NCBI GenBank assembly: GCA_964415395.1
Contig: CAYPZU010000015.1
Coordinates: forward strand, 1 to 37,198
Length of the DNA stretch: 37,198 bases
Source of the DNA: CAYPZU01 sp964415395
GTDB lineage: Bacteria; Chlamydiota; Chlamydiia; Chlamydiales; SM23-39
Reading direction: 5' to 3'
Part shown: positions 1 through 8,096 of the stretch, in pieces
Layout: each line of letters starts with the position of its first letter
How positions within the stretch are numbered: the stretch's first letter is position 1
Translations under genes and position numbers: made by a program
Notes under the pieces: generated by a model
The model's database searches: none
What the model saw: only the letters and a program-made list of their open reading frames with translations
Told to the model about the DNA's origin: nothing

Positions 1-86
1 CATTCAATCTTTCCATTCTCTCCGTCATCCGGCCTGAAATTCAAGAAATGTTGTATCTAAGCTAATTTTTTTGATAGGTTATTGGC

Positions 87-3000
87 ATGCTCAAAAAAAT
101 TGCCGGCTGCCTTTTCTTCTCTTCAATTTTCGCCAATCCAAGCGGACCCGCAGTGATTGCGGGGCAAGCCGCGTTTGCTGAACAGGGAGTCGAGCTTTCG
201 ATTACAACGGAAGGGCGGACCATCATTGACTGGGACCTCTTTTCGATCAATGCTGGGGAGATTACCCGCTTTCTCCAGGACGCGCCCGTTTTGAACCGGG
301 TGATCGGCGGCGATCCGAGCGTGCTGATGGGGCTTTTAGAGGCTAACGGAGAGATCTACCTCCTCAACCCGCAAGGGATTCTCGTCGGACGGGACGCGGT
401 AATCCAGACAGCGGGATTTATCGCCTCGACGCTCAATATCGACAATTCTGTTTTCTTGGCTGGGGGCAAGATTGATTTTTATGGCGATTCAATCGCGTCA
501 ATCGTCTTTGAAGGAACCCACAATGTCGTCGAACAGGAAGGCCGCTTTTTCCTCGTATCGAATGCCGCGACAGAGGTCAGCGGCCAGGTCGCTGCCTCCG
601 AAGTACGGGTATTAGGAGAAAAAGTCCGCCTATACGAAACGGCAACAATCGACTCTCCTGGAGGAGAAGTTCTGATCGGCGGCGATTTCAAGGGGCTGAA
701 TCCCGACGTCAGAAACGCAAGGGCGGTCCGCGTCGACCCAGGGGCTTGCATCAATATTGACGGAACTGAAGGAAAGGATGGCGGAAAAGCGATCATCTGG
801 GCTGACGATGCGACTTGGTTTGGAGGAACTATTTCCGGACGGGGATACAACGGCGGATTTGTTGAGGTGTCGGGCAAACAGAAACTTCGCTATGACGGCT
901 TTGCCGATTTGCGCCCCAGGGGAGGGAAATATGGAAGCCTGCTGCTAGATCCCAAAAATATTGTCATCGATGCAGGCGCAGGACTGGTTATGCCCGGAAC
1001 CAATACCGACTTCGCCAACATGGCCGGCGCCAACGTTACGATGGGGGCGGCGAACGTCGGCGCCGCGATCGACGCCGCCGATTTGACGCTGCAGGCGAAT
1101 ACCGACATCACTTTTGACGCGGCAGTGACCGCGACTGTAGCTGGCCGGTCGCTGACGATTCAAGCGGGAAGGTCGATCCTTTTCAACGCCGCAGGAGACC
1201 TTACTTTAGTCGGAGGCGCTTTCGCTGCGACGATCAATGACAGCGGGGCGACGGCGGTAGACCGGGACGGGGGAGCGGCGCAATTCACCTTAAGCGGCAC
1301 CTCGTCTATTTTAACAGCCGGCGGAAATGTCCAGATCAATCACGGAAGCTTGGCAAACGGAAACGTGGGCGAGGTGATTTTGAACGGAGGCTCTGTCATC
1401 AACTCAGGGACGGGGCGGATCGACATTTTCGGCGACGGGATCGATGTCGCCAACGGAGGAGTTCAAATCGGGATCCAGGCTTTGGGCCTCTTGACGACGA
1501 CTGGGACAGGGGCGGGAGCTGGAATCGCGTTAACCGGAAATGGGGCGGCGATGGGTTCGATCGATGGAAACATCGGCGTTCAAACAGCGTTTTCCATCTC
1601 CGCAAACGAAGGAGAGATCGCTATCACGGGCCAAGGCGGCGGGCTAGCCGGGACGAGCATTAACGATGGCATTCGAATCGGGGGGACAATCGCCTCGACG
1701 GGCATGGGCGCCGATGCCGCCCGGATCACGCTGCTGGGAACCGGAGGCGCGGGACTTTCCAGCAATTACGGGGTCAGAATCAGTTCCACGATCTCATCCA
1801 TCGACGGCGATATATCGATCACTGGGACAGGCCAAGGGACGGGAATGGATTGCGTCGGAGTCTTGACAGCACGCATCAACTCTACAGGAACAGGAGCGAA
1901 TGCAGCCGATATCACAGTAACCGGTTTTGGCAGCTCTCTGGCGATGGGCGATGGAAATAGCGGCGTTCTCATAGCAACACCCAACACCTTCAACACGGTG
2001 GATGGCGATATCGCAATCAACGGCACAGGTGGAGGGACGCCAATTACAAATGGCAATCTCGGAATCAGCGTCAGCTCGGGGGTCGGCAATGGAATCAACT
2101 CGACCGGAACAGGGGCATCAGCCGGAACGATCACTTTGATCGGGTTGGCAGGCGCTGGCGATAGCAGCAACGATGGGATTGTCTTCTCTGGCCTTGCGCA
2201 GGTTTCCTCAACCGATGGGAATATCGTTTTAAACGGGACTGGCCAGGGCACTGGCTCCTCGAACCGGGGCGTTGTGATGAATAACCGGTCGAACATCAAT
2301 TCATTCGGAATGACCTCCGACGCGGCTGATATCCTCGTTATTGGGAACGGGGCGGCTGGCGGGCTCAATGGCAATAGCGGAGTGGTTCTCGACGGAGTCT
2401 TCGCCGTCGCCGGCGATATTTCAATTCAAGGGATGACGTCGTCCACCGGCTCGTTGAATCACGGGATCGAGATGACGACCGACCAAGTCTCCTCCTCAGG
2501 AGTAAGTCCCAACGCGGGATTGATCACTCTGACAGGCACAGCGATATCCGGGATGGCGAACAATTACGGTCTTTACATGGCGGGAGGCAGCGTCAATTCG
2601 GTGGATGGAGATATCAATTTGACTGGAACGGGACTTTCCGGAGTCATCTCGAGCTATGGAATTTATCTTGACTTCACCAGCTCGATCTCTGCGCTTGGAA
2701 ATGCGAATTTGAGCCTGACAACACCTGTCAATGGAATGACCTTGAACGGATCGATGACGACCTCATCGGGGACGCAATCTATACTCGCCTTAAACACGGA
2801 CGCCAATCTCTTTTTCGGCGGAGCCATGTCTCTTACCTGCGGAGGAAATTTTATCGCCGCCGCCAATAATAGCATTTCGATCGAAGGAGGAGTCTCACAT
2901 TCGATTATGGGAGACGCGGTTTACATCGTCGATGAGCAAAGCGGAGCAGCCGCTGGTCTTGGCGCATTCACCAACGATGGGATCATTTCCGCCGCTTCGG

Positions 3001-3458
3001 ATAATCTCGCTATTTACGCCTCGAGCGGCCCATCCGAGCCTATCGGCCTCGCTCCGGGCGCCGTTCAGTTTTCTTCCAACTCGCCCGCGACAGCCGTAAT
3101 CGGAATGTGGGACTCGCCGGCGCCGGCGGGAGCCAATCCATCGATTTCTCTGAACGCTAAATACAGCACCTCTTATCAGGGAGGGGGACCTTACCACGGC
3201 CCCGGATTTGGAATGAGCTATCTGCCTGGAAATGGCGTCTTCGGCAGTCAAGTCGTCTGGTATAAATATCAAGGTTTAGGCATTACGCCTCCCGTCCCTT
3301 CCTTGCCCCCTCTCGCGATCCCTCTGTTGCAGACGGCCCTTTCGCTGATTGGAATCAATACGCTGATTTTCTCCCCTCAAAATTATTTATTGATCCCCTA
3401 TTTGCCATGCCCTATCCTGCCCTGTTTGGAAGTCTTATGCGAAAACAGCAAGTTGTGA
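87..3458 (+). CDS. TpsA-type exoprotein (filamentous haemagglutinin family)
   Basis: Secreted partner of a two-partner secretion (type Vb) system: exported to the periplasm, then passed through the TpsB pore encoded just downstream. A short hydrophobic N-terminus (residues 1-16) is followed by a clear haemagglutination/TPS domain (about 18-120) with the family hallmarks NRV (70-72), ANG (86-88) and NPQGI (94-98, the NPNGI motif). Residues about 465-865 are Gly/Thr/Ser-rich repeats with a period of about 64-71 residues, alternating STGTGA-like and VDGDI-like half units, typical of a right-handed beta-helix stalk. The C-terminus has a Pro/Leu-rich tail and few charged residues. At 1123 aa it is short for FhaB but normal for a small TpsA. 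The ATG at 87 has only a weak ribosome site. The passenger's function (adhesin, cytolysin or other) is not visible. Family assignment is firm; role in the host is inference. Confidence 0.9.
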   Translation: MLKKIAGCLFFSSIFANPSGPAVIAGQAAFAEQGVELSITTEGRTIIDWDLFSINAGEITRFLQDAPVLNRVIGGDPSVLMGLLEANGEIYLLNPQGILVGRDAVIQTAGFIASTLNIDNSVFLAGGKIDFYGDSIASIVFEGTHNVVEQEGRFFLVSNAATEVSGQVAASEVRVLGEKVRLYETATIDSPGGEVLIGGDFKGLNPDVRNARAVRVDPGACINIDGTEGKDGGKAIIWADDATWFGGTISGRGYNGGFVEVSGKQKLRYDGFADLRPRGGKYGSLLLDPKNIVIDAGAGLVMPGTNTDFANMAGANVTMGAANVGAAIDAADLTLQANTDITFDAAVTATVAGRSLTIQAGRSILFNAAGDLTLVGGAFAATINDSGATAVDRDGGAAQFTLSGTSSILTAGGNVQINHGSLANGNVGEVILNGGSVINSGTGRIDIFGDGIDVANGGVQIGIQALGLLTTTGTGAGAGIALTGNGAAMGSIDGNIGVQTAFSISANEGEIAITGQGGGLAGTSINDGIRIGGTIASTGMGADAARITLLGTGGAGLSSNYGVRISSTISSIDGDISITGTGQGTGMDCVGVLTARINSTGTGANAADITVTGFGSSLAMGDGNSGVLIATPNTFNTVDGDIAINGTGGGTPITNGNLGISVSSGVGNGINSTGTGASAGTITLIGLAGAGDSSNDGIVFSGLAQVSSTDGNIVLNGTGQGTGSSNRGVVMNNRSNINSFGMTSDAADILVIGNGAAGGLNGNSGVVLDGVFAVAGDISIQGMTSSTGSLNHGIEMTTDQVSSSGVSPNAGLITLTGTAISGMANNYGLYMAGGSVNSVDGDINLTGTGLSGVISSYGIYLDFTSSISALGNANLSLTTPVNGMTLNGSMTTSSGTQSILALNTDANLFFGGAMSLTCGGNFIAAANNSISIEGGVSHSIMGDAVYIVDEQSGAAAGLGAFTNDGIISAASDNLAIYASSGPSEPIGLAPGAVQFSSNSPATAVIGMWDSPAPAGANPSISLNAKYSTSYQGGGPYHGPGFGMSYLPGNGVFGSQVVWYKYQGLGITPPVPSLPPLAIPLLQTALSLIGINTLIFSPQNYLLIPYLPCPILPCLEVLCENSKL
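1797..2680 (+). repeat. Tandem coding repeats in the TpsA stalk
   Basis: Copies of a VDGDI-like motif begin near 1800, 1998, 2211, 2406 and 2598, giving spacings of about 192-213 bp. Between them lie STGTGA-like half units and Asn-Gly-containing turns. Copies have diverged at the DNA level, so this is an old protein repeat rather than a fresh tandem duplication. A weaker copy of the pattern starts near 1490. Confidence 0.65.
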
Positions 3459-3488
3459 ATTCCCAAATGCACCCAAGCTGAGAGAAGT

Positions 3489-5096
3489 ATGAAATATCGA
3501 TCCTTGCCGGCCTGTCTGCTCGCCGCTCTTACGCTCGCCGCCTCTTTATTCGGAGATGCGCCGCTGCTCAAAAAACTTGTCTTGAACGGAGATGAGGGGA
3601 AGCTTGGATTCCTCGCCTTGAGAGAAGAACTAGAAGATCGTTTTCTCGGGCAGCCCCTAACAAAAGAGACCGTTTCCGACATCAAAAGCTTCATAGCGAA
3701 TTATTACAAGGATTCAGGAGTCCCCCTCGCGAACGTAAGCGCTCCCGACCAAGAAATTACGGATGGCGTGCTGGAATTCGATGTTGCCGAATCCAAGCTT
3801 GGCGAAATCCGCTATTGCGGCAACAGGTGGTATAAGCAAAGCCAACTCGCCAAATACATCCGCCAAGAAAAGGGCGAGTGTATCGACATCTGCCGATTTT
3901 CTGAAGATCTTGCCTGGATGAACCGGAACCCGTTCCGCAGATCGGACGCCCTTTTTACTCCAGGGAAAGAGCCCAACACAACCGACATCGAGCTGATTAC
4001 ATGGGATCGCCTTCCAATCAGGATGTATGGCGGCTTTGACAACCGCGGCAACGACGGAATCGGCACCGAGCGAATGTTCGCAGGATTCAACAGCGGAAAC
4101 TTCCTCTGTCTCGACCACAGGATTTCTTACCAGTATACCTGCTCGCTGACCTTCGGCAGCTTGAACGCCCACACGGCCCGCTACGATATGCCGCTTCCTT
4201 GGCGCGATGAGCTGAGCGTTTGGTACGGCTATTCGACCGTCCACCTAAAGCACCTCGGCTCCGAATTCCATAGCCGCGGCAGCAGCGAGCAGGCGAGCGG
4301 CCGCTACACATTCGCTTCGCAAGACGGATATGTGTCCGACTTCACGCTAGGCTATGATTTTAAAAGGACCAATAACAACCTTGAATTCTCTGAAACGCCA
4401 GTCTTTTCGAGCAAAGTCGTCATCGGCCAGTTCCTCGCAGGGTATACTTACCAATCGCAGCCCGGCTGCAGCGTCTTCTATGTGAATGCCGAGATCGTTG
4501 GACAGCCGGGCGGCTACTGGAGGCACATGAAAAACTCCGAATACCAGACTCTCCGCCCCTACGCGATCAACTCCTACCTCTACGGCAAAGCGGCAGCCGA
4601 GTTCACCCACCGCTTCGTGAAAAACGAGATCTCCCTGTTTGCACGCGCTGCAGGGCAATTTTCGACTGCCAACCTCCTCCCGAGTGAAGAGTTTGGGATC
4701 GGCGGAGCAGATACTGTGCGCGGCTACAAGGAGCGGATTGCCAACGGAGATGATGGAATTCTCGCAAACTTCGAATTCCGCTGGGACCTCTTTTCCTTTG
4801 TCCGCAAAAAACTCGAATGCCCCACCTGCTGCGAGTCGAACGAGCAGATCTATGACCGGCGGAAACTTGGCGACCTGTTCTCCTTCGTCGCCTTCTTCGA
4901 TTATGGCTATACCCATGTGCATAAAAGCTCACCCTTCGAGCAAACATGCGCCTACCTGATGAGCGCAGGGCCGGGGCTCCGCTACATCTTCGACCGGTAT
5001 GTCCATGCCCGTCTCGATTGGGGAATCCAGCTCCACAAGATAGAGGCCGAGAGCTTTGGCTCCCGCCTCCACTTCAGCGTCATAGGCAGCTACTAA
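3489..5096 (+). CDS. TpsB outer-membrane transporter (ShlB/FhaC/HecB family)
   Basis: Outer-membrane Omp85-superfamily pore that recognises and exports the TpsA encoded 30 bp upstream. Residues 1-22 form a signal peptide. About 24-175 look like periplasmic POTRA domains (an L-x-G-N-R-W-type strand near 104-114). From about 176 to the end the sequence alternates as in a beta-barrel. The diagnostic loop-6 motif VRGYKE lies at 410-415, preceded by the usual E-x-F-G-I-G-G stretch. The protein ends in an aromatic residue (Tyr535), as barrel proteins do. Length 535 aa matches FhaC/ShlB (about 550). Several Cys residues (e.g. in CPTCCES) are unusual for a TpsB but fit the disulfide-rich chlamydial envelope. 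Co-transcription with tpsA is likely; no promoter stands out in the 30-bp spacer. Confidence 0.9.
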   Translation: MKYRSLPACLLAALTLAASLFGDAPLLKKLVLNGDEGKLGFLALREELEDRFLGQPLTKETVSDIKSFIANYYKDSGVPLANVSAPDQEITDGVLEFDVAESKLGEIRYCGNRWYKQSQLAKYIRQEKGECIDICRFSEDLAWMNRNPFRRSDALFTPGKEPNTTDIELITWDRLPIRMYGGFDNRGNDGIGTERMFAGFNSGNFLCLDHRISYQYTCSLTFGSLNAHTARYDMPLPWRDELSVWYGYSTVHLKHLGSEFHSRGSSEQASGRYTFASQDGYVSDFTLGYDFKRTNNNLEFSETPVFSSKVVIGQFLAGYTYQSQPGCSVFYVNAEIVGQPGGYWRHMKNSEYQTLRPYAINSYLYGKAAAEFTHRFVKNEISLFARAAGQFSTANLLPSEEFGIGGADTVRGYKERIANGDDGILANFEFRWDLFSFVRKKLECPTCCESNEQIYDRRKLGDLFSFVAFFDYGYTHVHKSSPFEQTCAYLMSAGPGLRYIFDRYVHARLDWGIQLHKIEAESFGSRLHFSVIGSY

Positions 5097-5121
5097 TCCG
5101 TCTTGCGGCTATCCTCTAATT

Positions 5122-5523
5122 CTAGGGAAGGAAGCGGTCGCGGGGGCCGGGCTCGTGCGTCAGCTTGATCTTGAATTGGTGCCGGTGCTCCGCAATCCAG
5201 CGATAAATTGGATCGCCGATCCACGCAGGAAAATAGCAGAAAACGCCCAGCGCGCGCCGGACGCCGCCGAGCAGCCAATAGATCCGGAAGATCGCTTTCG
5301 AGCGTATCCAGAATTCACGATGCGTCGACCGGTAGTTTTCAACGAGAACCAGGCTGTTGGCGTGCAACAAGGACTTTTGGGGACCCGACAGGACGTCTTT
5401 CGCGGTTGCGCCGGAAAGAGACGCGAACAGGAAATGGCGCTGCGGGTCGCTCTCAATAATGTGCCTCACGGAGCGGTGGCAGAAAGGGCATTCCCCATCA
5501 AAAAAAATCAGATGTTCATCCAT
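5122..5523 (-). CDS. DCC-family thiol-disulfide oxidoreductase-like protein (DUF393)
   Basis: Small protein (133 aa) beginning with the family signature FFDGECPFCHRSV; Cys12 and Cys15 form the C-x-x-C pair in the DGxCxxC motif of the DCC/DUF393 family. A second typical feature is the conserved segment from about residue 75 to 115 with aromatic residues and GD-x-I/P-Y-R-W. The family has a thioredoxin-like fold and a presumed redox role, but its substrates are not established. The ATG overlaps the last 8 bp of dnaG, so it is very likely translated as the last gene of a dnaG unit. It faces tpsB tail to tail with 25 bp between stops; no clear terminator hairpin is visible there. Confidence 0.85.
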   Translation of the reverse strand: MDEHLIFFDGECPFCHRSVRHIIESDPQRHFLFASLSGATAKDVLSGPQKSLLHANSLVLVENYRSTHREFWIRSKAIFRIYWLLGGVRRALGVFCYFPAWIGDPIYRWIAEHRHQFKIKLTHEPGPRDRFLP

Positions 5524-7306
5524 TCGCTTGCACTCCCTCCGGGATCACGGCCTGGGGCCTTTCCCGCTTGATTAAATCGAACTGGCGGGCGAGATCAAGG
5601 ACTTCCGCCTCGCTGCATTTCCCGCTGTAAATCTTCAGTTTAATTTCTTCGCGCTGGTGCATCCACCGCCGCTCGAGCAGTTTCTGCACTGTTTCGATGA
5701 AGCAGGCGACAGCCCGTTCGCGGTTCACCCGCTTCTGTAGAATCTCTCCAAGAAAGAGCTGCTGCTGCGCCTGCTCGAGGTCGATGGCCAGCGTAAGGAG
5801 GTCCCGCGGCTTGTTCTCCCGCGAAGCGGAGATGTATTTCTCATAGAGGCTCCGAGCCGAAGGGACGCGGAAATGTTCGGGCGTCAGATTCGCCTCGGCG
5901 ATGGAGAGAAGAGCGGGGCAGCTTTCTCCCATCAGGAACAGCCAGCGGAGGAGGTCGGCCTCCAGGATCCGGTCAGGGTCGATTTCAGAGAAGGAGACGC
6001 TCGCCTGCCGTTTGATGAAGACCTGCGGGGCGTTCTCCTCGGGGCCGCCGACGATCGACTCGGGAGCTCCGGTGAGACGAGCGAGCTTCCGGAGGCTCTC
6101 GTGGACCATGAGGGGATGATCCCATTCGCGGATCTTCTTGGCGATCGACTGCACCAGCTCGTTTTTCCCTGCAGGGGATTGGACGTTGATCGTTTTGGAG
6201 AGATGGTTCACGAGGAAGGTGAGGTAGTCGACGCTCGCCTCGAGCCTCTTTTGCCACTCTGCAGGCCCTTTTTCCTGCAGGATCAGATCCGGGTCGCATT
6301 TTTCAGGAAGGGCGACGACGAGGACTTCAATCCCCTCTTTCTGGAAGATGTTGCCGATTTTGACGGCGGCTTCCTGCCCGGCCGTGTCGCCGTCGAGGGC
6401 CAAATAGGCCTGGCGGATTCCGAGATGGATCAGCTCTTTGGCATGCTCTTCTCCGAAAGCAGTCCCCTGCCCCGCGACGGTCCAGTTATAGCCGGAATAG
6501 ATGAGGCGGAGCGCGTCGATCTGCCCTTCGACGATGAGAGCGCGCCGGTCTTTGGCGATCTGTTTGCGCGAATAGCTGAGGCCGAAGAGGACTCTCGATT
6601 TTTTGAAAAGGGGCGTCTCGGGGGTGTTGATATATTTGCCGCCGAAAGTATCGGTTTTGTATTTGCGGGCCGAAAAGCCGATGACGGAGCCTCCGGCGTC
6701 GCGGATCGGGATCGTGATCCGGTCGGAGAAAAATTCCCTCCCCTTCGTCATCAATCCCGCCTCTTCAAGAACGGCGTTGGAAATTTTCTGCTCCCACATC
6801 GCTTTCAGAAAGAGCTGCGGCGCTTTCGGGGCAAGCCCGATCTGGAAGGTCTGGATAAAGTTCAGGTCGATGCCGCGGCTGTAGAGATAGTCGAGGGCGG
6901 CATGCCCTTCAAGTGTATGAAGGAGAACGAACTGGTAGAATTGGCATGCCCGCTCGAGCGCGTCTTTCAAAACGGTTTTTGAGGGGCCTTTCGGCTGATT
7001 GCTGTCTGTCGTCTCCTCGAGAAGAACGCCGAATTTATCGGCGAGGCTTTCGACCGCCTCAGCAAAGCTCATCCGGAGGTGCGTCATCAGAAACTGGATG
7101 GCGTCCCCGTGCGCCCCGCAGCCGAAGCAGTGGTAATGGCTGTCGCCTCTCTGAATGATGAGCGAAGGGGATTTTTCGTCGTGGAACGGGCAGAGCGCCT
7201 TGTAGGCCGCGCCGGAGCGCTGGAGCTTCACGTAGGGGGAGAGCACCTCGATCAAATCGATGCGGGAGCGGAGGAGCTCTAAACTCTCTCGGGAAAAAGT
7301 GCCCAT
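5516..7306 (-). CDS. dnaG: DNA primase DnaG
   Basis: Synthesises RNA primers at the replication fork and works with the DnaB helicase. The N-terminal CHC2 zinc-binding domain is intact: Cys39, His42, Cys60 and Cys63. The Toprim domain follows, with the catalytic Glu260 in ALIVEG and the metal-binding DGD at 305-307. The C-terminal part (about 430-596) corresponds to the helicase-binding region and is less conserved. At 596 aa it is full length. Its ATG overlaps the stop of the upstream minus-strand gene in a TAATG, and its own end overlaps the DCC gene, so the three are probably translationally coupled. The neighbouring mutS matches chlamydial gene order as I remember it. Confidence 0.97.
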   Translation of the reverse strand: MGTFSRESLELLRSRIDLIEVLSPYVKLQRSGAAYKALCPFHDEKSPSLIIQRGDSHYHCFGCGAHGDAIQFLMTHLRMSFAEAVESLADKFGVLLEETTDSNQPKGPSKTVLKDALERACQFYQFVLLHTLEGHAALDYLYSRGIDLNFIQTFQIGLAPKAPQLFLKAMWEQKISNAVLEEAGLMTKGREFFSDRITIPIRDAGGSVIGFSARKYKTDTFGGKYINTPETPLFKKSRVLFGLSYSRKQIAKDRRALIVEGQIDALRLIYSGYNWTVAGQGTAFGEEHAKELIHLGIRQAYLALDGDTAGQEAAVKIGNIFQKEGIEVLVVALPEKCDPDLILQEKGPAEWQKRLEASVDYLTFLVNHLSKTINVQSPAGKNELVQSIAKKIREWDHPLMVHESLRKLARLTGAPESIVGGPEENAPQVFIKRQASVSFSEIDPDRILEADLLRWLFLMGESCPALLSIAEANLTPEHFRVPSARSLYEKYISASRENKPRDLLTLAIDLEQAQQQLFLGEILQKRVNRERAVACFIETVQKLLERRWMHQREEIKLKIYSGKCSEAEVLDLARQFDLIKRERPQAVIPEGVQANG

Positions 7307-8079
7307 TAAACGTTCTCGTGGATGTAGGAGCCGTGCCTAAACGTTATTCTCTCCCACCCGCGATTTTTCATGTAGCTGAAAACGCGCTTTTCAAAGACGT
7401 CTCCGCGCGGATAGTGGGCGCTGTCGGGGCGGATCTCTCCGTAGACGGGCTTTCGGAACAGTTCTTTTTTGACGAGGAACATCTGGTCGGAAAAACCCTG
7501 TTTGGCCACGTAAAAATTCCAGGTTGTCCGGTACGCCTCGCGCCGCGCCTCTTTAAAACTGCGGTTCCAGACAAGATTGGCCGCTTTGCACTCAGGGTGG
7601 GATTCCATGTACCGGAGCGCTTTCGGAATCCAGTCGATTCGCTCATCCAGGCGGACGTCGCCCGTCAAGTAAAGGAGATAGTCGCTTTTGCACTCGTAGA
7701 GGGCGGTCAAAGGCCCGAGGGCGTTGTAGTAGATCCAGTCGGGGTTGACGTTTTCATACAGAGCGGCGTCGGCGCCCGGGCGGAAAGAATCCCGCCTCAA
7801 ATCAAAGAAACGAAGAGTCTCTTCCCCTTTCTCTTCCGCGGCAATCCACCGCGTCAAAACCCCCTCCTCCACTTGTCTTTGAGCGGCTTCCTTCACGGCG
7901 GGCAAATCTTTGACGTTGTTGATGACAAGAAGTTTCTCGGCAAAGGGGAATGCATGGTTGCCGATCTGCCGCACCCTGAGATAATCGGGATCGAGCAGGA
8001 TCAGACGCCAATCTTTTTCCCAGCAGGAAGTCGCGAAGGCCACAGTTGGAAGCGGTCGTTGCCAGAACATAGAAAACAT
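7306..8079 (-). CDS. Glycosyltransferase-like protein, function unknown
   Basis: A 257-aa soluble protein with no signal peptide or membrane segment. It begins with a short strand (VAFATSCWEKDW) and carries LYLTGDVRLDE at 136-146, which resembles the region before and after the metal-binding DxD of GT-A glycosyltransferases. The closing part contains RGDVFEKRV and ends in HENV, as many such enzymes close with a conserved His. I do not recognise a specific family, and glycosyl transfer is inference from fold-like features. The gene overlaps dnaG (TAATG) and lies head to head with mutS with only 17 bp between starts. An alternative ATG at 8070 would widen that gap slightly. Chlamydial genomes, as I recall, also have a hypothetical gene between dnaG and mutS. 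Confidence 0.7.
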   Translation of the reverse strand: MFSMFWQRPLPTVAFATSCWEKDWRLILLDPDYLRVRQIGNHAFPFAEKLLVINNVKDLPAVKEAAQRQVEEGVLTRWIAAEEKGEETLRFFDLRRDSFRPGADAALYENVNPDWIYYNALGPLTALYECKSDYLLYLTGDVRLDERIDWIPKALRYMESHPECKAANLVWNRSFKEARREAYRTTWNFYVAKQGFSDQMFLVKKELFRKPVYGEIRPDSAHYPRGDVFEKRVFSYMKNRGWERITFRHGSYIHENV

Positions 8080-8096
8080 GGTAGCATATAGCCACT

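Noticed and set aside
5873..6982. A 369-codon plus-strand frame opposite dnaG
   Set aside because: Antisense shadow of a clearly real gene; its composition (runs of Gly, Asp, Glu, Phe) mirrors the dnaG codon pattern and matches no family.
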